DNA from: Tricholoma matsutake
Lineage: Eukaryota; Basidiomycota; Agaricomycetes; Agaricales; Tricholomataceae
Direction: 5' to 3'
Assembly (NCBI GenBank): GCA_026075535.2
Contig: AP026541.1
Span: forward strand, 4,154,001-4,218,000
Length of the DNA: 64,000 nt
The translations under genes were made by a program, and so were the position numbers. A model generated the notes under the pieces. The model ran no database searches, was not told the origin of the DNA, and saw nothing but the letters and a program-made list of their open reading frames with translations. How positions within the stretch are numbered: position 1 is the stretch's first letter; each line of letters begins with the position of its first letter. This document shows, in pieces, positions 34,200 to 44,439 of the stretch.

Positions 34200-34460
34200 T
34201 GTTGGAGCAGACTATATACACTGCACAGGGGAAGAGACTACATGTTCCTTACAACCTACCTGGGGTTTAGTTAGACTTACAGCTAGGGTTAGCAGAGGTA
34301 AGAACACTATATTCCTACTACAGTACAGGTTCTCCTTATATACATAATAGTAAGGATATCACATGACTCCAGAGGAATATGCATATGAAACATGTATCAA
34401 TATTGGTAATTAATGTGGGAGAATATGCACATGCAACAATATTGGTAATTAATTTCAACA
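34200..34460 (-). repeat. copia-3 5' LTR
   Basis: 261 bp, nearly identical to 29932-30194: tatacactgc versus tatacgctgc, and acaggttctc versus acagaggttctc. Confidence 0.95.
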
Positions 34461-34620
34461 AGGTTGACAAAGTGAGAAGCAAGGATACAGATACAAGGAT
34501 TATAGTAACATGGAGCACCATAGATACAAATACATTAGAATTTGGTGTTGAAGAAAAGAAAAGATACAAGCAACTCCAGCAGGAGTGCAACATCACATGG
34601 GATGCAGGTCCAGTGTGATG

Positions 34621-35848
34621 TCAAGCATGGAGGATCATTGCCTGCAGAAGAACTGGGTGTTTGCAGATGTAGATCTGCCACTCTGGGGAAGTCCAGCATC
34701 CAATTCCTTGGATGATGTGGGGAGCCACCCCATTCTCTGCAAGTGGTGTTGCACCTCCAGTGTGCATCAACTGACCACTGACATCACTGTCAAAGAATTT
34801 GTGAAGACATTTGATGAAGAATGATCTGGTCAGGATGGTCCATTTGATCTGAGCTAAAGAGGAGATGACAGCAGAAACAGAGTATCATGGCAGTGCAGGT
34901 AGTTTTGGAACAAGAGAAGTGGATTGCAGTCAAAAGGGTTTGAGCAGAGAATGATTGTGTTACCTTCAAAAAGTTGGTGTCATCAATGATGACAGAGTTG
35001 TGTGGGGTTAGCTTCCAAGGGTTGCAAAGCTCCCTGTCATCTGACCAGGTGAGTTCCGAGCCTCATTAAAGCAAAGAAGCCAATGCAAAGTTGGGTGCAG
35101 AAAAGAAGGTCATTGTGGATGGGGGAGTGGGAGTGTGTGATGCACACAGTGTTGAGGTTGGCAATGGTGAGGGTGCATTTGTGGACAGTGGGTGATATTC
35201 AGAAACACTTACACCCTTCTAAGGTGTGGTGGACAAGGTGTGATTTCTGAATTTTGTAAACGTTGGGGAAGTACAGCTCCAACTGATGGCAAATACCTGA
35301 GAGGTAAGTGTCAACAGATTCTGGTTTGATATGGTGACACATGTACACTATATAGAGGCTGAGTGTATCAGGGGTTGGCTCAACAGGCATGTTGTGCATG
35401 CAGATGAATGAAAGATAAGAGTTAAGAGCAGATCTGTGATTCTTCCAGGTGCTGACATTGATGGCCTGCCCTAGAGCAATTGCACACTCTCAGACAAGGT
35501 GCTCTCGTGACCATGGCTCACATTGAGGTTGCTGGGTGCAAACATGGGATATGATTATTTTTGCGCTGCCCCCATTGTGTGAAAATGTGGGGGTTAAAAA
35601 GATGTTATGGAGAGTCCAGGCACCAGCTTTGACACTTTCTGAAACTTTTGATGCAAGTTCATGTGACGCATGTCTGCCACTACATTTTGCACTCTGAGTA
35701 CTCAAACATCAAAGTTGTTGCCCAAGAAGATGTCCACACAGTGTCACAGGAGTTAAATTCAGGGAGACAATAAAGAGAGTTGAAGATGTTCACCATGTTC
35801 ATACTGTCAGTGTGAACAGCGATTTTTGATGAACTGACTGCTGAGGTG
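34621..35848 (-). pseudogene. DIRS-like retroelement, 3' half: end of RNase H and tyrosine recombinase
   Basis: Minus strand. The upstream end reads KIAVHTDSMNMVNIFNSLYC, the C-terminal RNase H strand seen in fungal DIRS/Ngaro-type polyproteins. It is followed by the recombinase: STWKNHRSALNSYLSFICMH, VEPTPDTLSLYIVYMCHHIK and SVDTYLSGICHQLELYFPNV. The catalytic end is QLMHTGGATPLAENGVAPH, IIQGIGCWTS, and YICKHPVLLQAM, ending at TGA 34621-34623. In the family the H-x-x-R box reads HSMRAGGA; here His is Gln and Arg is His, and IGRW is IGCW, so the active site is destroyed. Stops and frameshifts occur throughout. The other half lies at 47211-48360; copia-4 sits between them. The target duplication gacaa (35849-35853 and 47206-47210) marks the break. 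Confidence 0.8.
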
Positions 35849-35853
35849 GACAA

Positions 35854-36043
35854 TGTCGCAGTGGCAGGGTAACTAGAAATGAGAGCTAGAACAAAAGGTA
35901 AGGGTAACCTCAGTGGATGGTAAAACATTGAGGTGACAAGATACTGATAGGCAGGTTATATAGTGACATAAATAAAATACTGTCAGATACCCAATATATG
36001 AAATTGCAGGTAGTGACATAGTGAGCATGTGAACATACAATAC
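35854..36043 (-). repeat. copia-4 3' LTR
   Basis: 190 bp, plus strand tgtcgcagtgg...acatacaata. The final CA of the family has become TA in this copy. Confidence 0.9.
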
Positions 36044-36055
36044 TCCCCCTTGAGA

Positions 36056-36690
36056 TGGACATGGGATTGAAAACTCTGAGGAGACTGCAGAACTTCTCAG
36101 ACTTGAAATGAGCAAGTGGCATCTGCGATCATGTCATCATATTGCAGTGCGATGTGACTTTTGCTGAAATGAATGTTGATATGTTTGGTGTGGCCATGGA
36201 ATGTGTAATCCTTGGAAAGTTGGACGGCACCCTGGTTATCACAGAAAAGAGTGGTAGGTACTGTAAAGAAAAAAATAGAAAAAAGTTCAGTAAGCAATTT
36301 ATGAATCCAAATAATATCCTTCGCAGAATGAGTGAGGGCAACATATTTGGCCTCAGTACTTGAGAGAGTAATAATTGGCTGCTTCTTTGAGCTTCAAGAG
36401 ATGACTCCAGTGCCAATGAAATATGCAAATCCAGAAATTGAGTGGTGGTGCGTCTGTGAAGCCCAATCTGCATCCAAGTACCCAGCTAAAGCAGAGTGAG
36501 AGCCTCTGAGAACAAGTCTGAACCCTTTAGAACCAGCCAGATAACAGAAGATTATGAGTCTGAGGTACAAGGACTTGTCTTTTTAACCCGACCAACCAGC
36601 CAGCAAAAGTGATACGTTAAGTCTGACAGCTGCTTGGCAGATGTTGGAGTTTCAACACTGTCTGAAGACAGGCTTATATTTTGAAGTCAG
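36056..36690 (-). pseudogene. copia-4 RT end and RNase H
   Basis: Minus strand. Recognisable pieces are PTSAKQLSDLTYHF, YLAGSKGFRLVLRG, YLDADWASQTHHHSISGFAY, WSSKKQPIITLSSTEAKYVA, LFCDNQGAVQLSKDYTFHG and HTKHINIHFSKSH, the standard copia RNase H order. Frames shift several times. The fragment ends a few bases from the 3' LTR, as in intact elements. Confidence 0.85.
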
Positions 36691-36699
36691 TCCAACTCA

Positions 36700-38243
36700 G
36701 CCCCTTATAGACTTTCACACTCAGCAGGTTTTACCGACATGCAAATTTTGAATGAAAAAGGAAACTGGCATGTTGAGTCACGCTTCTTCAAAAAGCTCAG
36801 CAGCATGACATACACGCAAAAGAGTTGTTTGTTGGGCCCTAAGTAATGGTTTTCAAGTTCTTTTCTTTTATTTTATTTTCAACTAACTAATGTTCTAATT
36901 TGATCTTTAAATTCTATTACCACGAGATGGCGACAAGACAGCAGATCCACACCTGTGCCACTGCTGCAAGCACCTGCTTGCAGGGTGGATAATGGATCAC
37001 AACATGGGGATGGGGATGATGACACAACAAAAATAGCAGCTGCAGCAGACGATGAGGGGATGATGAGGATGGGATGAGAGGGAAGTGCAGGCAAAGGATG
37101 CAGCGCCATACAACAAAAAGGGTCCAAGAGGCGTTGCCGATGTCTCTTGGGCTGTAGTTAAGTTTTTTTCTTATTCATTTCATTTTTTTTGGTGCTAACA
37201 AAGTTTCTAGGTATTAACTATGGACAACAATGACAACCCTGACCCAGCACCAAACCAGGACAACAAGGATGATGGCAAGGACAGCAAGGAACATGGGAGG
37301 ACGATGACAATCATGGCAAAGGCACAGCAACAATGGGGACAATGACAACAACAACTCCTGGGATGACAACAGTGGGATGACACAACCAAAATGAAAACAG
37401 CAGCAGCAGCGACCAGGGCAGGACAACAATGGCACACAAGGAAGGCACAGGAGACAGAGATGGCCTGTACGACGACGAAATGACATCTCTTAGGCCTCTA
37501 ATATGTTTTTTTCTCTTTTATTTCATTTTCTTATTACTAACACAACTTTTTAGGTACTACAAACTCAAACTACTGATGAAAACGACTGGAATTCCCAAAC
37601 CCACTGCCACCACCACTGCCACCAAAACCAAGGGATTGACAATGGCGAGGACAACAACAAGCAAGAAAGGCCAACCAACACAGTGAGGACAGGGGCTATG
37701 GGGACAATGACAACAAGGAGGTGGATAGCAATGACAGTGACAATGAAAAGATGGTGGGGATGAAGACCAGGCCAGACTACAGGACAACCAGGCACAGGGA
37801 TGGCAACAGTGAGAGACAGAGAGGAGAACAAGATGATGATGATGGCTACCACCATAGCACCCCCAACCACTAGGGACGGTGGCCAGGGACAACGGGAGTG
37901 GGACCCATGTGCCCAGGATAATGCACCTGCATCAATGCCCCAAGATGACACATCCATGAGGCTGACACACCAGCGCCAACACACAGGACCACGTTCCCCT
38001 CTCCCCCGCATTTTGTGTGGAGCAGGGATGTTTTTGTTTTTGTTTTAATGCCCCTCCCCTGCATTTTGCGTGGGCGAGGGGTTTGTATATAATTGTAGTA
38101 CTCCCTCCTCACATCTTGTGCGAGGGATGTAGTTAATCAGTTTCTTGATCTTGATTATGTGACAAGCACCTCCCTCGAGGAAGATGAAAATAGAGTTTTG
38201 AGTGTGAGTGTCATAAACAAACCTTATAGTTATTACTAGTAAT
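36700..38243 (+). repeat. Low-complexity block with intron-like cassettes
   Basis: G/A-rich plus-strand sequence made of acaa/acaatgac/gggatgac words (36940-38000). It is broken at about 36830, 37150 and 37500 by segments that look like spliceosomal introns: a donor-like gtaa or agtaa, a long T-run, a branch-point-like ctaac, then tttctag|gt or ttttaggt. Similar cassettes occur near 42880, 43510, 48985 and, reversed, near 61995 and 62110. It also contains the gcacctgcttgcagggtgg hairpin (about 36970). The block interrupts copia-4; exact borders and target duplication were not resolved. Long frames here are translations of simple sequence. Confidence 0.55.
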
Positions 38244-38323
38244 CTCCTGTGGCTCAACTAGTTGAGCACACTTGTACAGTATATGTGATCATACCATTAA
38301 AAGGTCTTGAGTTCAGTCTTTCC
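38244..38323 (+). repeat. tRNA-like SINE head (copy 1)
   Basis: CTCCTGTGGCTCAACTAG resembles the tRNA D-arm with an A box, and gagttcagtctttcc about 65 nt later resembles the T-arm B box (GGTTCRANYCC), degenerate. The spacing suits a polymerase III promoter. A better preserved relative is at 61234-61308 (minus). No intact tRNA cloverleaf, so a SINE head rather than a tRNA gene. Confidence 0.55.
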
Positions 38324-38704
38324 TTCACACAAATTTATTTTGCAGGCTCTTCATGAAGTTTCAAAGAGCTTGGAACTTGAATATATCAAATTTGACTATC
38401 CGATATGGTATACTTTTGTCAAGTACCTGGAATCTGGTTATTCCAATCAGAATCCCCAGAGTCCAACTGGAATTGCTGGATTCCACATCTGTGAATGTTA
38501 TGGACAAGTAGAGATCATCAGGGCCTGTACACCCCCCTATCTACAAGCTTGCAAAGGGAAAACTAAGATATCTTATTTCTACTGAACATACAAAAAATTT
38601 GCATTTGCATTTTTGGGTTCTCCTGATGTCTGTGATAAAGAAGATGGTTGATTCAGAGGACTCGTACATGCCAGGTGCAGCCATGGCCCAACTAGAACAA
38701 GTTC

Positions 38705-39092
38705 AAGTGATGGCATGGAGATGGGTTGTGTGAGGTGCATCAAGGTGCTGGGATAGAGTAGAGACTGTAAATGCAATGTCCAGACATGTCATGACAGTGG
38801 CGTACATGAGACAAACAATCATTTCATGGTACTTGTTTTTCTCACAATGATGGTGAAATCATCTGTGGTGGTGGCAACAATTGTGTACTTGTTGTCATCA
38901 ATTTTGAAGAATACAGCTTCATCTGCAAGAGAAACTGTGTAACTGAGATCAGTAAAAATTTTCTTCACCTTGGTGTACCAATCATGAGTGCCTTGCTTTG
39001 ACCCATAAACTGATACAAGCCATTTACTGATGACTCTTGGTTTGTCTCTGAGTTCTGGTGGTAATTTGCAGAATAAATTGTATTTGGGCACA
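38705..39092 (-). pseudogene. copia-4 central RT fragment
   Basis: Minus strand. KYNLFCKLPPELRDKPRVIS, KWLVSVYGSKQGTHDWYTKV and IVATTTDDFTII lie in one frame (39091-38819). After a deletion, LMYATVMTCLDIAFTVSTLS and QHLDAPHTTHLHAIT follow. The family's YxDD is TTDD here. The first residues continue directly from KLPPKSH at the far side of X and Y (43797 upward), which fixes the insertion point. Confidence 0.85.
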
Positions 39093-39094
39093 TA

Positions 39095-39685
39095 GGTAAG
39101 CTACATTGTATCGAATGATATGACCTATTGAACACATACACTGTATTGAATGATATGGGTTCGATGGATGCTGTCAAACTCACTATATAAAGTCACTATA
39201 TGTTTGTACATACTATATTAACCAACGACTACATTGTACACTGATTATTATACCTTACAATAGACATGCATTAGGAATGTAATACAGACATTAGTAATGT
39301 TTGAAATGCAATGGGCACAGACACAGCCATGGACACGGGGACAGCCATGGGGACAGCCAGGGCATCACCATCGGGCATGGACATGGGAATGGGCAATATT
39401 AACCTATGCATACTATTGACTGTACACATTGTATATCTGTTTCAATGGATGCCATTGAACTCACTATATATTTGTACATACTCTATTAGTTAACCAATGA
39501 CTACATTACTACTTTACTTGCTGTACCATACAGATAGACATGCATTAAGAACATAGTACAGACATTAGTAATGTTTGAAATGCAATTGCAGGGGAAGGGG
39601 ATGGGAATGGGGACAGGGACAGGAATGGGGAAGCAGCACTGACATTGGGGCTTGACAGGACCACAAGAACAATGATATTACTACA
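39095..39685 (+). repeat. Left long inverted repeat of X
   Basis: Inverted copy of 41012-41557. Its inner end carries a G-rich stretch (ggggaaggggatgggaatgg) mirrored as the cccattcccatcccc run near 41080. Confidence 0.9.
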
Positions 39686-39828
39686 ATGATGTGTCACCAT
39701 AAGCAGTACTTCACTGAATCTGACTCACCCACTGCTGCTTCCCAAGCCGTTGCCACCCCTGCCCCTGCCCCTCTCCTGCTGCTGCTGCCACTCCCGATTG
39801 CTGATCCTGCATCAACCTCTGGGGTCTT

Positions 39829-40968
39829 GTGAATGATATGCTGCATGAAGCACACAGTACACTTCAGTTTGTAGATGGCTGCCAATCATCGGCAGATGCT
39901 GCATTGAATGCCAATGTCAGGAAAGCAGCAGGGTTACACCGACTTCATGAGCTTGCCCTGCTGAAGGAGCTCCAGGATGAACCACAGGCTTTGGCAATGG
40001 GATCAAAACCCCCTCAACATGCTGGGAAACCTTCAAGGCAAACAGCGGTAAGAAGAAAATCAGAACTGGTGGCAGCAAATCCACAGGCTGAACTTGAGCA
40101 CCTGAAGTCCCTTCCCCCTTGCTCCTACAAGTGGACCTGGGGTGTTGACATCACGGAAAATGATGTTTTGGGTGCTAATGAGAAGACCAAGAGCAGGGGA
40201 AAACAACAGCATTCTGGGTATGGGTTGTCTCTGGCTGATGGTGTGAAGGGAAGAAAAAAGTGGTTGAGCACACCAACAGTCTCAACAGTTGCATCCAATG
40301 CCTATGGTCGACCACCCACAGTATCAGGCAATGGAGCAGACAATTCATTGCCTCCTGGCCCTGCTGCTTCTCCCGCTCCCTCTCCTGCTCCCATCCCCAA
40401 TGCCATCCCTGTCCCCAATGCCTTGCCCGATGCAGAAGCCGGCCAGCCCACTGCCTGATTTGCTGCTATGGCTTGGCAAGGCAAAGATGATGTGTCAAGT
40501 GCGGATCAGCCCACTGCCTTTCAGGCAGCCATGGCATGGCAGGGTGACAATGATCAGTCATTGTCTTCCCCTACAGGTTCCCTGACTGGCTTTGATGCTG
40601 CTCCATTTTATCTTTCCAATTCTACCTCCTCATCTCCAGCCACCAATCCAACTTTGACAGATGCAGCTGATGCCATCCTATCATCCTCAAAGATGGCTGC
40701 TTTCCCCACCACATCTGATGCTGCAGATGCTTTTCTGTCATTCTCAGAGTCTGGATCTAATGGTGAATCTGATGCCAAGGCCAATTCTGATGTAGAAGAT
40801 TCCATTGGCACATCACAGATAGAGAACCCCACTCCTTCTCATATCACCCTGCTGACCTACCCTCCTGCAGACTTCACTCTGCCGATCTACACTCCTGCAG
40901 ACTTCAGTTATGTCAATGAGACTTGGTTGTCTAGCCCTGATGAGATGATGGACACTGACATTGAATGA
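39829..40968 (+). pseudogene. Unrecognised ORF of element X, one in-frame TGA
   Basis: Two frames in the same register (39829-40455 and 40468-40968) are separated only by TGA at 40456-40458, giving about 378 residues if the codon were sense. The N-terminal half is ordinary globular-looking sequence (MNDMLHEAHSTLQFVDGCQS; SYKWTWGVDITENDVLG). It is followed by a Pro/Ala stretch (PAASPAPSPAPIPN), a duplicated QPTA.FAAMAWQG motif on either side of the stop, and an acidic, Ser-rich C-terminus ending EMMDTDIE. An upstream frame from ATG 39686 (MMCHHKQYF...) is out of phase and may be an earlier exon. I do not recognise the family and see no DDE or zinc-finger signature. It may be a transposition protein or a passenger. 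Confidence 0.55.
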
Positions 40969-41011
40969 TGCATCATGTACATATACAGTGTTGTGGGTAG
41001 TAGTACATTGT

Positions 41012-41557
41012 ACATAGTAATATCATTGTTTTTGTGGTCCTGTCAAGCCCTGATGTCAGTGCCGCTTCCCCATCCACGGCCCCATTCCCATCCCCATCCC
41101 CATCCCCATCCCCATTTCCATTCCCATTCCTGTCCCCTTCCCCTGCAATTGCATTTCAAACATTACTAATGTCTGTACTATGTTCTTAATGCATGTCTAT
41201 CTGTATGGTACAGCAAGTAAAGTAGTAATGTAGTCATTGGTTAACTAATAGAGTATGTACAAATATATAGTGAGTTCAACAGCGTCCATTGTACAGTCAA
41301 TAGTATGCATAGGTTAATATTGCCCATTCCCATGTCCATGCCTGATGGCTGTCCCCATGGCTGTGTCTGTGCCCATTGCATTTCAAACATTACTAATGTC
41401 TGTATTACATTCCTAATGCATGTCTATTGTAAGGTATAATAATCAGTGTACAATGTAGTCATTGGTTAATATAGTATGTACAAACATATAGTGACTTTAT
41501 ATAGTGAGTTTGACAGCATCCATCGAACCTGTATCATTCGATACAATGTAGCTTACC
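41012..41557 (-). repeat. Right long inverted repeat of X
   Basis: Partner of 39095-39685. It lacks several short segments present in the left arm (for example about 25 bp after the first terminal block), so the arms have diverged mainly by indels. Confidence 0.9.
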
Positions 41558-41565
41558 TATGTGAT

Positions 41566-43788
41566 TAGGCAATAGCACGGGTATGGGTAGGCACAGGTAT
41601 GGGTCATGATTCCACAACCCATAACCCATAGCTACCTGTCACCAAGATGGAGGCAATAGTCCAAAGTTTAATACCTAACTATAGTAAACTATCATGCATA
41701 ATATACAAACTACTTATTAAAGAATAAAAAGTGGGGCAAGCCCAGCTTACATGTAGAAATAGTGTTGAAGGGTCCAGTCCATAGGACCAAAAAAAAAGAC
41801 TGAAATTGGAATGAATTGGACCAGAAAAGACTGGACCAGTGGTCTATTTATGGACCAGTCTTTTGCAGTTCAGTTAGCAGTCTTTCCATTTTGAAAATGT
41901 TGTAAAACCAAAGAAAACCAGTCTAAACCAGTTAGGACCAGTTTTATCTTGGGAACATATATTGGACCATGTTCCCACATGAAATCCAGTGAATTTGACC
42001 TCTGGTTCATAAAAAATGGTTAAGAATTGAGCAAGATATAACCAAATCTATTTTGTATGAGTATTTTGTTGTATCAGATTGATTTTCATTTCATCTTACT
42101 CATATGTTGATCATTTGCTTGATTCTATTAATGATCATAGGACTAACATGTATAATAATACTCCCACCATTTGTCAATGCATGCTATGCATCACATAATT
42201 TATGGTTGTCACATTACATTTCTTGGTGTTCAGCACGAGTCATTCAGTAGATGTATTTTTATATTGATCATAGCCAAGTCAAATCTTGATGAAATGTCTT
42301 AAAAGTTACACTGAATGATGGGGAATTACAATGTCTATCCATCTGTACAGTGTTATAAGGTCTGGGTAATATTTGTTAAGATACATATGGGTTATATTAA
42401 TACAAAAAATTTCACAACAAAACATCGGTCTGAACCAGTCTTAACCGGTCTTTTTCAGTCTTTTAACTGGAAAGGACCAGTCCTAGGCAGTGGTCCAGTT
42501 CAGTTCTAGCAGTATCTGGGTTGGTCCTGGACTTGTTTAGGTTGCGGTCTTTATGTTTTTGGGTCCAAAAACCGAACTGGACTGGACCCTTAAACACTAT
42601 GTAGAAATGGGAGGTTTAAATACCCCGAGGTGCACAGACCATTTGGTCTTGTGTGCACACATAGCAAGTAGGTACAATGTGTCTTCATTGATTGTTGACA
42701 TGTTATTTACCTACATTTGTACCTGCTTTGTTCTTCCTAATGTGTTCTTAGTTTAGGATGGCCACCACATCATGACCACCCCCTCAATCGCAAACTTGAG
42801 GTGAAGACGACTGAACGAGGAGGGCCCCAACCCCCCAGCAAACCAAAAAAGAAGAAACATTGATGATGTTTCTTGGGATGTATGTAAGTTTTTTTTTTGA
42901 TTTTATTGTTGCTAACTAATTACTAATTCTAGTTATTGCTGACAATGGCGATGAACCCCACTACTCTACCACTGCCATGAGCCCCTGCTCGTGGGGTGGA
43001 CTGGGTAGTATGAAGCAATCCAGAACAATGACAGACAACCCAGGGACGACAACAACAGATGATGACAACGATAGCAGGATGGTGGGACGACAAAGACGAT
43101 GATGGCAATGAACCCCACCACCTACCACTGCCATGAGCCCCTGCTTGTGGGGCGGACTGGCTGGTATGAAGCAACCCAGAATGACGACAGATGACCCAGG
43201 GCGACGACAATGACAGGGGCAGGACAGTGGGACGACAATGACAATGACAATGACAATGACAGGACAACAACAACAATGACAATGGCAGGACAACAACAAC
43301 AACAATCACAGGCGCAGGATGACAGGACAACAATAATGACAGGGGCAGGACAGTGGGACAATGATGACAATGACGATGGCAGGACAACAACCACAACAAC
43401 CACAGGGGCGGGACAGCAGGATGACAATGACAATGACAACAGGGTGGACAAGGGACGAGAAGAACATTGCCCAGCACCTGCCCCCATCACTGTGAGCCTC
43501 TGCTCGCATGAAGTTTATTCTTTCTCCTGTCTTTTCTTTTTTATTCTTACTAACTAATGTTACTGTCTCGACTGCCACCCACCTCTCACTCACAAACATG
43601 AGGTGGGGTGGTTCTCAGTACAATTAAATAGTCAGTAACATAATTAGTTTTGTTAGAATTAATTTATATAATTTATATACTTCGAGTGCTATGAAACCCA
43701 TGCAGGAATTGACACCCACCTGTACCCATGTGGGTATGGGTATGGGTAGAGCTCTGGACACCTGTGGGAGTGCCTGTGCCATTGCCTA
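41566..43788. mobile_element. Element Y: hAT-like, 8-bp target duplication
   Basis: Ends TAGGCAATAGCAC... and ...GTGCCATTGCCTA are inverted repeats with one mismatch in 13. The sequence tatgtgat follows at 43789-43796; the same 8 bp precede the element at 41558-41565. Removing X, Y and one duplicate restores an open copia RT frame (KSH-MCPKYN). TAGGC-type ends with 8-bp duplication are hAT features. The body (2223 bp) has no transposase: it contains element Z (41760-42599), then low-complexity and intron-like cassette sequence (42830-43600) with gagcccctgctcgtgg hairpins at about 42980 and 43135. Confidence 0.85.
41760..42599. mobile_element. Element Z: 840-bp hAT-like MITE nested in Y
   Basis: Ends TAGTGTTGAAGGGTCCAGTC and (inverted) TAGTGTTTAAGGGTCCAGTC. 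The target duplication tgtagaaa is at 41752-41759 and 42600-42607. The subterminal parts repeat gactgg/ccagtc words (ggaccagtcttttgc, accagtctta). Similar words at about 48480-48660 suggest another, degraded copy. No coding capacity. Confidence 0.88.
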
Positions 43789-43796
43789 TATGTGAT

Positions 43797-44077
43797 TTGG
43801 GAGGAAGTTTGGAGTAGATGATAATATCATCATGGAGGTGGGAGTTGAGGTATGCATTTTTTATATCACATTGATGAATGGCAGTGCCTTTCTGAGCTGC
43901 AAATAATAGGAGTATATGGAGGGTAGGCAGACAGATGGTTGGAGTGAAGGTTTCAATGTAATTGATACCAAATTGCTGTTTAAAGCCCTTGACAACAAGT
44001 CTAGCCTTGTAACATACAATGTTACCTGTCTCATTGTGTTTACAGAGAAATATGGAGCAGCTGGGAATGATATTCAT
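43797..44077 (-). pseudogene. copia-4 RT N-terminal fragment
   Basis: Minus strand: YKARLVVKGFKQQFGINYIE and TFTPTI, then HQCDIKNAYLNSHLHDDII and YSKLPPKSH, where Y interrupts. These are the fingers and the first catalytic Asp (C-D-I-K-N-A-Y-L) of a copia RT. The preceding RT leader and linker are at 44092-44295. Confidence 0.88.
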
Positions 44078-44439
44078 GTCCCAAGGTGGAATTATGGGGA
44101 CCCAGCTGCCCAGGCATTGACTTTCTCCATCTGGGTAAGCTCTGCATCAATCACATCAAACCAAGCTGAGCACTCATTGCTGCCTAATGCCTCCATCAAA
44201 GATGATTCATCTTCACTTAATGCCATTGCATGCTCCATTTCTTCTCCAAACCAATCTCCCTCATCTATGTTCAACTCCACTCCCCCTGGCTCCAAAACTC
44301 CATTCTCTTCAATAATAAAAGCTTCCTCAACACTGACAACTTCAGCAGTGCTGGTGCTAGTGCATGATGTGGCAATGTGCTGGCATTTCCAATGGCCAAA
44401 GTGATTCTTGTCATACTGGGGAAGACCAGTGAGAGAGTT

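Larger units (their letters stand above)
29932..34460 (-). mobile_element. copia-3: deletion derivative of the copia-1 family
   Basis: LTRs at 29932-30194 and 34200-34460, TGTTGG...CAACA, target duplication aggtt (29927-29931; 34461-34465). The internal region is collinear with copia-1 and very similar, but lacks the counterpart of copia-1 positions 5280-6399 (about 1.1 kb), which holds the protease site and the integrase catalytic core. The LTRs differ from each other by only one base and one 2-bp indel, whereas U3 differs completely from copia-1. Confidence 0.95.
39095..41557 (+). mobile_element. Element X: long-TIR element with TA duplication and an unrecognised ORF
   Basis: 2463 bp. The two ends are inverted copies starting GGTAAGCTACATTGTATCGA. 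The left arm runs to about 39685 and the right arm begins near 41012, so the arms are about 590 and 546 bp and nearly identical except for indels. Each arm contains two related sub-repeats (for example gacatgcatta..aa..tagtacagacattagtaatg near 39265 and 39538). TA is duplicated at 39093-39094 and 41558-41559. The element sits inside the target duplication of Y, so it arrived last. The centre carries one frame of about 380 codons (39829-40968). No known transposase motif was recognised. The TA target suggests a Tc1/mariner-like mechanism, but long subdivided arms are not typical of that group. Confidence 0.88.

Noticed and set aside
38244..38323. Functional tRNA gene
   Set aside because: A- and B-box-like motifs are present but acceptor and anticodon stems do not pair; a SINE head fits better.
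39095..41557. Element X as a Helitron or as a hairpin replication origin
   Set aside because: Helitrons lack terminal inverted repeats and insert between A and T without duplicating TA; X has long arms and a TA duplication.
42929..43599. Long Cys/His/Val-rich minus-strand ORFs in element Y
   Set aside because: They come from a gacaa/gatgac simple repeat; no conserved domain and the same composition in several frames.
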